This document shows positions 1 to 9,467 of a stretch of DNA of 22,533 nucleotides, in pieces (within the stretch, counting starts at the first letter, position 1; each line of letters opens with the position of its first letter). This stretch comes from Fonticula-like sp. SCN 57-25 (Eukaryota; Nucleariida; Rotosphaerida), in contig MEDX01000076.1 of assembly GCA_001724245.1 (NCBI GenBank), positions 1-22,533 on the forward strand. The letters run 5' to 3'. The notes beneath the pieces are model-generated. The model was not told the DNA's origin, made no database searches, and saw only the letters and a program-made list of their open reading frames with translations. The position numbers were made by a program, and so were the translations under genes.

Positions 1-653
1 ATGGCTGGCGGGCTTGCTGCTGTTGCAGGCGGCATGATGATCATCAGCGTTCCGTTCCTTACTCCCGCTATGCGTGGTCGGCTAGCGCTGCCTTTTGTTC
101 CTGCCAACCCTGTACAAGTGGGCATGGTGCTGCGCGTAATGGAAGAGCGGCTTGCTCTTGGTACAGGCAAGCGCCCTCAGCTTCCTCCGGGCACGGTTGG
201 CTTTGTTGACTTGGGATCGGGTGACGGGCGCGTTGTGCTGGAGGTGGCCAAGCGTGGCGTTACTGCGCATGGGATAGAGCTCAACTTGCCGCTCGTGCTC
301 TACTCGAGGCTCGCCGCTATTGTGTCCGGTGCCAAACCCAGGCCAAAGTATTATAGACAGTACGCCATATGGGGTGGTTAGGGTGCCCGCAATTGTTCTG
401 ACGTTTTGCCAGGAATCTTTGGAAGGCCGACTTGTCAAAGTATCATACGCTATGCGTATTCGGCGTTGTTGAAATGATGCCAACGCTCGAAGCCAAGCTT
501 TCCAAGGAAATGCGCGATGACGCGGTGCTCATTGCTTGTCGCTTCAAGTTGCCCAACTGGAAGCCGCATGAGGCGATTGAGGACCCCTTGGGCGACAAGG
601 GACTGCATAGTATCTGGGTGTACAAGAAGCAGGGCCCGCCGCCATCCATTTAG
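1..653 (+). CDS. ATPSCKMT: ATP synthase c-subunit lysine methyltransferase (FAM173/ATPSCKMT-like)
   Basis: Exons 1-359 and 413-653 join to 199 residues. The 53-base intron (GTACGC...CCAG) closes in phase 2 and replaces a frame that otherwise stops at 381. Residues 3-23 are a hydrophobic glycine-rich segment, as in the membrane anchor or pre-sequence of this family. The family block LPFVPA follows at 30-35, and the SAM-binding motif I DLGSGDGR lies at 70-77, with the acidic motif II (GIELN) about 16 residues on. After splicing the text runs YRQNLWKADLSKYHTLCVFG, matching the family's LWK...Y..V.IFGV block, followed by IACRF and a C-terminal IWVY. FAM173 enzymes methylate the membrane-embedded c subunit of mitochondrial ATP synthase (or the ANT carrier in the sister group); which target applies here is inference. 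The ATG sits exactly at base 1, so an upstream exon cannot be excluded. It converges on the ELM2 gene. Confidence 0.85.
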
Positions 654-694
654 ATTGCATCTTTTGACTATTTTTTGTCGTGGAACAACGTCAT

Positions 695-700
695 AATAAA
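695..700 (+). terminator. Poly(A) signal AATAAA for the methyltransferase gene
   Basis: A canonical AATAAA lies about 42 bases after the stop at 653, inside the short 132-base spacer to the convergent ELM2 gene. It sits in AT-rich DNA. Position and motif fit a plus-strand cleavage/polyadenylation signal; no transcript evidence is available. Confidence 0.5.
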
Positions 701-785
701 TTTTGGGAATTTCGCATATTGTATATTTAAACACGCATTATATATACATCGACAATGAGACGTATTGGATCAAGTTGCTTGATTC

Positions 786-2681
786 TCAGGACTCGCTTTT
801 CAGAATGACTCTTTGCACCACAAAACCTTTCCTCCTGCCGCCCGCCACCCTTGCAGCCTCTTTGACAGCAAGCGATGCTGCGCCCGTCATATTATCAACC
901 ATGCGGCTGGCCATCTGGGCGACCTGCTGCTCATGCTGCGGGTCGTCCTCGGCAGCCTCCTTCCCGGTTAGAAGCGGCGGGTGCGGGAGCGTGAAAGTAT
1001 CGGCACCCGGCCAAGTGCTCTCGGCAGCCTGGTGGAAAAACGGCGAAATGATGTTGGACGGAGCGGGCCCCAGCGTCCTTGACAAGCATTTTGGCGGAGG
1101 CACCGCGGGCGCGCGCGCAAGTCCAACGTTTTTGCAGAGGTACCAAAAGTACGCGCCGCACGCGCCGCACAGCGCTAGGTTGTCCGGACCCGCCACGACA
1201 AGGCCGCGGGATACCTCGCGGTCGCACACGGCGCAGAAGCGCATCCTAAAAAAAGCGGTTTGTCAGCACCAGCGAGCAGACGCGCGGACGCTGCGCACCG
1301 AGCAAGTGCGATGCCCTGAGCGGTGATCAATTCCCTCGACATCACCGCGGCGCTCAGGCTGCCACCGCGCGTGGCCTTTCTGCCTCTCTTGGCGGCCACT
1401 CCGCCCGTGATGCTGAGGCGCTGCTTGCCGGCAAGTGCGGCGGCAGCAGCAGCAGAGGATGACGATGATATCCGGCCGCCGCGGGAAGCGTCGCCCATGC
1501 CTCGCCGACGGCGACCGCTCGACGCGTCTCGCCCGCCCCGCTGCCGGCCGCTGGTCGCAGGCTCTGGTGACGCCGCGCGCTGATGATGACGCGAGTGCTG
1601 CCGACGCTCGCGCGTGGCCGGCAACGTTTGAAGCAGCGGCCGGAACGGCGCAGAAAGGAACGCCTCGTACTCGGCAGACCGCTTCCAGCGATAATAATAT
1701 CGAACAATCTCGGTGGTCGTTCGATGAGGAAGCTGAGAATGGCGCAGTCAGCCAACGGTCGCATTCACCAAAGCAGCAGGAACGTACCGCCGTCCTGTAC
1801 AAGTGAAAGTATTTACTGTGCTCATTGGCGCACTTTTCAAACAATGCCTTCTCCTCCGGTGACCACGTGTCTGAATCGCACAGTATGAGCAACTAAACCG
1901 CAACGAAAGACGCAGACGCACCTGTCGCCCGCACGCCGTAATTGATGGTCGCGAGGTGCGCGAGAGCCTTGTCCACAACCATGCCACATGCATGAAGGGT
2001 CACCAGGGCCGTGTCGTGCACAACGTCGTTGTACGCATCCGGGCCGACAGCGCGGCGCACCTGAGTTAAGAGTGACTCGACTGTGCACGTGCGGGAATGA
2101 AGCATGAGCTGATCCGTATATGCGCAAGGCAAGCGGAACACCGAGTGCGTACCTTTCGCGTCAGCGTCCGGATCCGAGTCGGCCGTCCAGACCATCTCGG
2201 ACGGCACTCTTGCAAGCGGCTTGGGAAACTCGTCCGCCTGTGTTGGGAGTACGGCTTGGTACTCCTCTCCTACGCGCATCAGCGGATGGCTCCCCTCCTC
2301 AACTAAACACGTTCACATATTAGTCGGACATCCAAAGTATCTCAAACGAGCACTCGGGGCCACGAACCATTCAAGTGAATGTCGGTAAAAATCTCATCCT
2401 CAACTAAAACTTCGCCTAAATACGGGATGCTGCGTTAGCAGCCGGCCCCCGAGCGAGAAAAGAGCCCAGGGATCGTATAAGTTAATAATAAGAAACGCAC
2501 CATCGCCTTCGCCTTCAATCGCATCCACGTCCATTTCGGTAACGCCCTCCAACTCTGTGATACCGTCGGTACCCGCCTCCGACTCTGAGCCGCTCTCGCT
2601 CTCCTCCTCTGAAGAGAGCTCGTCGCTGAGGCGGTCGTCGTCCTCATCGTCCGTTGACATGCGCGCGTCGCTGTCGTTCAT
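786..2681 (-). CDS. ELM2-SANT-GATA-finger chromatin/transcription co-regulator (MTA/MIER/RERE-like)
   Basis: Reading 2681 downward, exons are 2681-2501, 2403-2368 (36-base microexon), 2302-1922, 1870-1788, 1732-1299 and 1245-786. All phases close and give 524 residues. Residues 1-60 are very acidic and Ser-rich. The ELM2 domain starts about 82 (RVGEEYQAVLP) and ends near the helix TALVTLHACG...ALAHL. A SANT domain follows at about 200-250: DTWSPEEKALFEKC, then across a splice TALPHRTTTEIVRYYYRWKR. A basic Ala/Ser/Arg-rich linker leads to a GATA-like finger, C376-x2-C379-x18-C398-x2-C401, itself split by an intron at residue 372. In known proteins ELM2-SANT recruits and activates class I histone deacetylases, so a nuclear HDAC-corepressor role is the likely inference. 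The microexon could instead start at 2415, adding four residues; both acceptors keep frame. The start ATG at 2681 is the first in the acidic exon. Confidence 0.85.
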
Positions 2682-3090
2682 TGCTGGCTGGACAAGACCT
2701 ATACGGATAACAATATCTGGGGTTGAATCTGGCCTTTGCAGCTAATCTGGGGTTGAATCTGACCGTCGACGTGGCCAAGGAATTTTGACATGGCATTCAA
2801 CCAAGCAAAATATTGCATTACAGTAGACAGGCAATAATACAACACACACATGGATCTGCAACGAAGGTCATGTCAGGCGCTTTCATGTGGTCAAAAAAAT
2901 GCGTTATCCGAGAACTGCTGGTCAGGCAACAGTCGATATAAGCGGTACATTATGCAACACGATATTCCAATATAATACACTCTGAAAGAGATAATGTACA
3001 GGTTTGAACTTTAAACACTGGTGTAAGAGGCCTCAAACGAGGCAAACTCTACAATCCAACAATATAAATACATGCAATTGAAAATAATGC
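2682..3090. other. Spacer between ELM2 and homeodomain genes, with a 17-bp direct repeat
   Basis: This 409-base spacer should hold the promoter of the ELM2 gene and the 3' end of the homeodomain gene. A 17-base motif (ATCTGGGGTTGAATCTG) occurs at 2715-2731 and again at 2745-2761, exactly 30 bases apart and immediately upstream of the ELM2 start. The rest is AT-rich with no ORF I can support. Confidence 0.5.
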
Positions 3091-4484
3091 TTAGATGAAG
3101 AAATTTTGACGTTCGCTCGGTGCGTTGAGGTACTGTTGCGACTCGAGTACCGCCTGTTCGTCAGCGTCGTGCGCCTGCTGAGGCTGCGTTTGCGGCTGCA
3201 ACGGCTGCTGCGGCTGCACTGGTTGATGTGACACTGCCCCTGCCGGGTTTGTGGGCGAGCCCGCCACGCCGCCGCTGCCCTTCACCCTCTGCCGCTTTGC
3301 TCCCCCAAACTGCTTGTCCGCACCGGCGCCCGCGAGGCCAACCTCGTCGGCGGCTGCGATTTCAAAGTGCCGAGCCAAATGCACAAGGTACTCGCGGTGC
3401 ACGCGAAACATCGTGATGAGTCCCGACACCATGTTGGCGTCGAGCTCCTCTTCCGGCGAGTCTCGAACGCCAAACACCGTCTCAAGCGACGCCCACGCTG
3501 AAACACGGCGCGCCGGTTAAGTACAATCATGCAACCAAAAGCAAGCAAGGCGCACCTTGCTTGGCTCGCCTAGCTGGGGCAGACGCGCTGGCCAGGTTGG
3601 CGCTCCCCGTGCGCGAGGTCAGCAGGCGCGACATTGCTCGCCGGTCCTCTGGCGTGAACGCGTTAAACAAGTCGACCAGTGTGTCGGCGCGTTCGCGCGA
3701 GCGTGGCGGTATGGACGCAAAGGCCGTTGTGCACGTGTGCCGTAAGCTATCTTGCGCTGCGGTCGGCGCGGTCGGCGGGTGCTCTCCCTTGGAGCGCGGC
3801 TCGGGCGTGAGCTTCCGCTTGCGAGTGTTACCACTGGAAAGCGAATGAGGCAATGAGTCGGTGGACGACGACGGCGTCGCCTCGTCCGCGGGCACCACAC
3901 CGCGCTTGACCATGCTGCGGCGGTCGCGGAACCAACGCTGCACCTCGTCGAGGGAGAGGCCAACGCGCGACGCCAGCGACGCCTGGACGTCGGCTGGCGG
4001 GCGGCTATTCTCCATAAAGGCGCTTCGAAGCGCGGCAAGCTGAAGGGAAGACCTATGAGAAACGTGATGGTGAGGAATGGGCGGCAATATGCAGGGAGCA
4101 AGAGGCGCACTTGACCCTGTACGGCTTCCGAACGGAAATGTACGAAGACGGCCCTGCCTGAGGGACATCGGGCGGTGCCGGCGACGCATCGACCGCCAGC
4201 TCTGACGCAACAGACGCAACGGGAGGAGTCCCAGCATGTTCAATATCATACGCGTAGTCGTCAATGTTGATGTCTAGGTGCGAATTGATCTCGGTGGCAA
4301 CATCGGCCCCCCGAGGGTCCACCGATGGGACCCCTCCATCATCGACAACGCCATAGTGGTGGTGGTGGTGGTGATGGTGGTGGTGGTGGTGGTGATCATG
4401 GGGATCATGATGGACATCCTCGTCACCGCGCTCGAGTACATTCAGCAAGTCGATTTCGTGGCGCGCTGATTCTGACGTTGCCAT
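3091..4484 (-). CDS. Homeodomain transcription factor with poly-His tract
   Basis: Exons 4484-4111, 4052-3556 and 3497-3091 give 425 residues. The first intron (58 bases, donor GTGCGC, acceptor CATAG) was chosen over a 76-base alternative because it restores homeodomain residues Q12, L13, L16 and F20 (SSLQLAALRSAF). The homeodomain is about 118-177. The third-helix text is VQRWFRDRRS, with W48, F49, R52 and R53 intact but Asp at position 51 where Asn is nearly invariant. Residues 31-43 are 13 consecutive His in a His/Asp-rich stretch. After the homeodomain come a basic TRKRKL segment (possible nuclear localisation signal), a Ser/Pro linker, a helical region and a Gln/Pro-rich tail (PVQPQQPLQPQTQPQQ) typical of activation domains. 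A nuclear DNA-binding role is inferred from the family; targets are unknown. It lies tandem between the poly-Q gene and the ELM2 gene. I cannot place it in a named homeobox class. Confidence 0.8.
4338..4400 (-). repeat. Trinucleotide (CAC/CAT) poly-His repeat inside the homeodomain gene
   Basis: On the plus strand, six GTG triplets, one ATG and six more GTG lie in frame at 4356-4394. They encode 13 His residues on the minus strand, with His/Asp/Pro codons just beyond. A length-variable microsatellite is expected here. Confidence 0.8.
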
Positions 4485-4889
4485 CGTCCATCTGGCGGTG
4501 CCCCTCAAGAGTCAACTAATCGATCGCCTCGGGTGATTTTGCATGTAATCTTCAAAGCTGTAATAACCTGATATATAAATATGCCATACTAAAGACCCAT
4601 AGCAATAGTCATTAGCGTTCGATGGCCCTTTAGTGACTGTATCGTTATTGTTTGGGTGAGGAAAGATGGGTACTAATGAAAACTTGTAAAATTGGTTGGA
4701 AAACTAAACGAATAAATAAACAAAAACTAGAAGACAAACACACACACACACATGATAAATTGTAAGCGCAATACAACTAAGAAGCAAATACAAGTAACAC
4801 TTTAAAACGGACGACGCAGGCATCGGCCATCCATTAATATACATTATCCTGTATGACTCTAAATATCTATTTTGGCGCAACGTCGCCTC
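4485..4889. other. Spacer with CA microsatellite
   Basis: This is AT-rich spacer of 405 bases. It should contain the promoter of the homeodomain gene and the 3' region of the poly-Q gene, both minus strand. A short (CA)n run lies at about 4738-4752. No supported ORF or RNA gene is seen. Confidence 0.5.
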
Positions 4890-6012
4890 TCAAGCGTTGA
4901 GGAAGAGCTTTTTCAGCTGCGATTTTTGAAGCGAGTAAGGCGAGCGTTCTTGGTCGGCCAGCACCTTGACTGCAAACTCTTCAAAGATTGCATCCTTAAC
5001 TTCAGGCGAGCAGTTCGCGAGGGCGTCTACTGTAGTCAGGTCGTGCGCCTGCAGCATCTCCTTTGTAATGAACGACTGGAGATAGGTACGCAGCGCGGCC
5101 AGCTCCCTCTTTGTAACGGTATTCCACACATAATCAAACAGCATCGCCTGAGGGTACTCCTTCCCGGCCCAATTATTGCTAAACTTGCGCAGCTTCTCCT
5201 CCACTTCCTGTGGCGTCACCAGCGGGTTCTCCCACACGAGCGACCGCATCCAGATGGCAAGGTCGTGCTTGTCGCGCGGCAGCAATGTTTTCGGCTGATA
5301 CTTTCCGGACGACGGAAGCGTTTGCGGCGCAGGCGACGCATCCGTTGGCTCGGGCGACCCTTGCCTACTCGTGGCAGGGCTGCCGCCGCCCGAGGTCGCC
5401 ACGGCCCCGGACCCGCTACCGAAAAGGAGCAGGCCGCCGGCCGCATTCAAGGGAGCGATAGGCTGCCCGCCCCCGCTGCTCACCGCCGACGTACGCTGCG
5501 CCTGCTGCGGATCGTAGCTGATAAACTTTGCGACGCGCGTGCGCCCCGCGGGCTGCTCCGGGCGCATCGGCGACGAGCTCGACAGGCCGCTCGCGCTGCT
5601 GTTATTAACAGGCGTGCCGGAGCCCGACGGAGGCGAGGCGGGACCGCCGCCAATGTTGATTCCCTCCATGCCATCCGAAATCGACGACCGCTTGCGAGGC
5701 CTCGGCAGCATCTCGCTCTCAGACGTGTCCGAGGAGCGCCGCCGGTCCGAGCGAAGGCCCAGGAGCGCAATGGCCTCCATTGACGACGACGGCGAAAGCG
5801 ACGCAGTATCAGGCCCAAGGCTGCTGTTCGAGCCGGACGGTGTGGACGCGAGGCTCTGAAGTAGACCAGCCGGCGATGGAGTCGGCATCATGACGGCAGA
5901 AGCCGGCTGGAACACGGCCGTGGCGGTGCCTCCAAGCGGCGGGAGAAGGTGCGGGTGGGTCATGCCCATTACAGGAACACGCATACCATAAGCAAAAGAC
6001 TGTTGTTGCTGC

Positions 6013-6074
<62 letters not shown>

Positions 6075-6500
6075 GAGTTGCGCTTGCTGAAGAAGTTGCT
6101 GACGGATCTGCGCATGCTGCAACGCCTGCTTCTCCATCGTATCCGACATGTACGGGAAAGACGCCATCATATGGGCGTTTTGTTGAAGAAGCTGCTGCTG
6201 CTGCTGAGCTTGCTGCTGCTGCTGTACCTGCTGGAGTTGCTGCTGCTGAACATTCGCTTGCGTCGAGTGAAATACCTGCGCAACGACCTGCTCCAGCTGA
6301 GCCACGCGGGCCGCGAGCGCCTGAACGTTTGCATTGAGCTGCTGGATCAAAGACTTGTCGGAATCATCCCCGCCGCTGTAATCGGCCATTTGTATATGCG
6401 CGACGGGCGGTAGAGAAAGCCGGCTTCCACTAGCACGCGCAAGGTGGGGCGAACCCGGCGCGTGGGTTGCACCACCGTCGCCCTTGATTTCGTTGGTCAT
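4890..6500 (-). CDS. Poly-glutamine protein of unknown function with a C-terminal helical region
   Basis: This is one uninterrupted frame of 536 residues if it starts at 6500. A second ATG at 6389 (MADYSGGDDS) has a stronger context (A at -3, G at +4) and would give 499 residues. After that ATG comes a heptad-like helix (LNANVQALAARVAQLEQVV), then Gln-rich DNA with one pure run of 25 Gln. A long Ser/Pro/Gly-rich low-complexity middle contains a basic patch (PRPKRSS-type: LPRPRKRSS). The last ~130 residues look globular and helical, rich in charged and aromatic residues (IWMRSLVWENP, MLFDYVWNTVTKRE). I do not recognise this domain. The layout (coiled coil, poly-Q, low complexity, small folded tail) resembles nuclear regulatory or RNA-associated proteins, but that is only analogy. 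No intron is needed, which is unusual beside its neighbours. Confidence 0.7.
6000..6074 (-). repeat. CAG/CAA repeat encoding 25 glutamines
   Basis: Twenty-five consecutive CTG or TTG triplets on the plus strand read as CAG/CAA on the minus strand, in frame with the poly-Q protein. The mixture of CAG and CAA codons should make the tract more stable than a pure repeat. Further Gln-rich stretches flank it at about 6180-6250. Confidence 0.9.
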
Positions 6501-8183
6501 CGCCGCACAGAGGCAACTCTCGCAACAAAGCCAAAAAAGAGACGTCAGAAGTAAAGAAAAGCTGTGACTGAAAACAGTGGGGGCTGCCTTGCGCCGACGT
6601 TGTACACGTCTCCTCCCCCCTCAATGCTCCAGACGCACGCTCTCACAGGACCGGAAGCTTTTCATGCACCGATATCCTCACCGTTCCAAATTTGGTACAT
6701 TCCTCTCCAAATTGAGCAAAACTCAAATAGTTGCGCCCATTAGAATGCTCCTATTTTGGTAATGTTGATCAAATCAGTTCCATAAATGGAAATATGCACA
6801 TGCGTCATTAGCAGCGGCTCATTTCCCGCCATTCACAATGTGATAAAGAATGTCTGTGGGGAAGACACGAATGGACAGCGTTACTCGTTGGATCGTTAAC
6901 TGCTGATAGGTCTTTTGTTCTTGCTAGTTTGGAGCAGGCAATACTGTACAGAGCTTGCACAAACAATTCTCTGACCTCGTTGCCATGATGCCTCAGGCAC
7001 AGCCTCAGGTTTGAACATGACGCGCGGAAACTATCGCGGCTTTTTTATTGCATAAGTGGGCCTACACCGCTCGAGCAATCTGACCCGTATCATACAGAGT
7101 CATCTTTAAAATAGGTAGTGCCTTTCCCGACACGGAAGAAGCTCTTTGGCGTAGTTGGCAACTGGTCTCCAGAGTGCGCGGTTCGCTTCCAGCTTGCACA
7201 GCAAGCTATATATATCAACGCACACTGAAATGAGTGATCACTTTGGGCTCCAGTCCCCGTGTGCGCCTGCTTCAAAAACGCATACTTGCTGCCGATACAA
7301 TCGCCAACCAGCAATGCATGTGATCGCTAGGGGATTCGAAGGAGTACTCGTGAAGAGCCAGGTTCGAGCCCTACTGTGGATCCTGCTTCGAGCCAAGCGA
7401 AGCTGAAGCTCTTGCTGAAGCTTCGCGGAGGAGTTCGGCCTGGGTTGCCATCGCCGATCGGGCCTCCCTTATCTCTATCGCTGCACAAACAAGCAAGTGT
7501 GAGCTGGATTCGCTTTGGCACGAATACGAACCATCATTGGATGCAAGGGCGACGTCCATCATTCGCTGCGCAACAGCACCCTGGTTTCTCCTGCAACCAC
7601 GCGTGAGTTGTTACTACGCAAGGACACGAGACGTACAGCTCAGTCAAGATCCCGAGCTCGAGGTCATGAATCCGAGCCAGCCTCTGCTGCAACAACGCAG
7701 CCCCATAACCTAAGAAAATTAGCAACACAACAAAATGGCAAAACCAAGCCGTTCAGCACGCACCACTGTCAACTTGAGACAGCACCCCGGCGCGCGAAGG
7801 ATCTACTGCCAGGCTAGTCTCCACGAGCTGCAACGCATTATCCTGCGAAAAACGTAAACGAATGTAAGATTGCCAGCAAACACAAAGTCTAGAAGCAACC
7901 TACCAAAGAAACTTTTAGACGATCATACGTCGCGCACGATTCTTTCCAAGCGTCTTGCATCGCGGAGCAAGCGTTCGAGATTCAAACTCGCGGGCACTGC
8001 GCGCGCCAACAGTGGCCACGTGATCTGTGCCAAATCTCCCACCGAAGATTGACCTGACCATTTGGACGACGGAAATATGACAACATATATTTGAAACAAG
8101 ACCAGTGCTGTAAATATCCTTATGAAAGGACGCACTACAAATGTATATTATAGTATACTACAGGCACTCACAGCCGGGGATAT
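6501..8183. other. Gene-free spacer, about 1.7 kb
   Basis: No ORF here has protein-like composition or recognisable motifs. The left end should contain the promoter of the poly-Q gene and the right end the 3' region of the PAS-protein gene, both minus strand. Around 7147-7190 and 7361-7371 there are fragments resembling Pol III A- and B-box sequences, but no tRNA fold forms. AT content varies and is highest at 8080-8183. Confidence 0.5.
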
Positions 8184-9269
8184 CTAATTAAGAGGCATAA
8201 AGTTGCCAACGAGGCAGAAAGGCAAGTTGTAGCGGTCCCTCCTAATTGTGAAAGAAAAGCAGCACGGCCTGAGCGTTCCGCGGGCGCTCTTGAGTACGCA
8301 TGACGTAAGAACTGCCTTCTGGCTGCTGTCAAATGCGATACTCGCATACTTTTCCCAGTAGTTTACGGCGGATTCCTCAGCCATGACCTCGTAAATGCCG
8401 ACCGGAGAATCGCGCGACATATTACGCAGCTGCTCGTACGGCACATCCACCAACTGCGCAAACTCCTTGTTGGCCTTGACGATCTCGCCCGTGCGGCGCC
8501 ACAGGCACGCAGGGATGCCCACCGAGCTGAACACACGGTCATACTCCTACTCGGCCAATGCGTCAGCCACCGCTCAGCGCAAACACGCCCTGGGCGCAGC
8601 AGCGTACCAGGAGCAGGCGCTCAAAGCTCTCCTCTACCACAATAAGGTCGATGTCGGTCAGGGACTGCGCCAGCCGACGGAAGCCGGGACGAAACGTCTC
8701 GAGAACGGTCAAGATGCGTTGCCGGTTCGCCGTCGTCATGCTGCTAGAGTAAGCGACACGAACAGCGCAACGCAAAAAAAGAAGCGCGTACTGCGTGTCC
8801 ATGTACTTGTGAAAGCGCGCGTATCCAGACGAATAGTTGTAAGGCTTCAAGAGTCCGGCCTCGTACTTTGCATTAATGATCTTGGAGAGGCGCTGCTCCG
8901 GGGTGGGCGCCGACGGATCCGCCGCGGTCATGAGATACCGCTCCGACGTCGAAATATTCTGGGGGGTCGCGCTCGGTGTGTTGCCCGCACTGTTGCCGGT
9001 GCTGCTCATCCTGCGAGCAAAGTCGTTACTAACCATCTGTCAACACTTGTAACGCACGCTGAGAGCAACGACGCCTGTCCAGAAGACGTATGGTCGGCAT
9101 AGGAAGGCCCGCCAAGGTCTCCTGACTGGTTGCCGCTCCTGCTATCGTCGCGCGTGAGCGCATCCAACGTCTCGCCGAACGCGCCATAAACAGAAAACTC
9201 CTCCCCCATTTGCTCGGAGGCAAATATGTCAGGGGTCTGATGCAGCGCAAGCTGCTCCCGGAACGGCAT
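8184..9269 (-). CDS. ERT1/AcuK/RDS2-like PAS-domain protein lacking a zinc cluster
   Basis: Exons 9269-9058, 9010-8608 and 8546-8184 (introns of 47 and 61 bases) give 325 residues. The middle exon carries the family block SERYLMTAADPSAPTPEQRL...INAKYEAGLLKPYNY...GYARFHKYMD, and the last exon the PAS-like block (VFSSVGIPACLWRRTGEIV, NKEFAQLV, ending FSFTIRRD...VGNFMPLN). These two blocks together are the signature of fungal gluconeogenesis/respiration regulators of the ERT1/AcuK/AcuM/RDS2/GSM1 group. Those proteins normally begin with a Zn2Cys6 DNA-binding cluster. Here none is visible: the first ATG at 9269 (MPFREQLALH) starts beyond it, and only 198 bases separate it from the divergent NAR1 start. 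Either the cluster is absent, making this a non-DNA-binding partner, or an upstream exon is hidden. A link to carbon metabolism is inference. Confidence 0.8.
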
Positions 9270-9467
9270 TGTATACAACAAGCTTTCAATTCAAACACGC
9301 AAAGTGTTCGCCGGAGCGCCAGACAACTCGAATTTCGCTCCACGCGCAAAGAGGGCGGGAATCCGTTCGACGGGCGTTGGTCGTCACAGTTGACAGTTTG
9401 CAGTTTGCAACTTTTAGAACTCCGCTTCATCGGTGGTCATCGGTGAACTGATCTGTCAGCCGTCATC
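9270..9467. promoter_or_regulatory. Compact divergent promoter, PAS gene / NAR1
   Basis: Only 198 bases separate the two opposed start codons, so both core promoters and 5' UTRs must share this stretch. No TATA box or known operator is obvious. Near the NAR1 side there are short near-repeats (GTTGACAGTTTGCAGTTTGC, about 9388-9407). Confidence 0.45.

Noticed and set aside
703-1326. Plus-strand ORF of 207 codons
   Set aside because: It is antisense to the GATA-finger exon of the ELM2 gene, which has clear domain evidence.
4872-5783. Plus-strand Arg-rich ORF of 303 codons
   Set aside because: It is antisense to the poly-Q protein, with low-complexity Arg/Ala/Pro composition and no motif.
5949-6413. 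Plus-strand ORF with a long poly-leucine run
   Set aside because: It is the complement of the CAG/CAA poly-Gln tract of the minus-strand gene.
7138-7200. Possible tRNA gene
   Set aside because: The A-box to B-box distance is about 33 bases, too short, the D-arm does not pair and only five acceptor-like pairs form.
8017-8028. CACGTGATCTGT shared with 16902-16913 upstream of VTA1
   Set aside because: Several identical 12-mers are expected by chance in a window this size, and the first copy lies in the spacer beyond the 3' end of the PAS gene rather than at a promoter.
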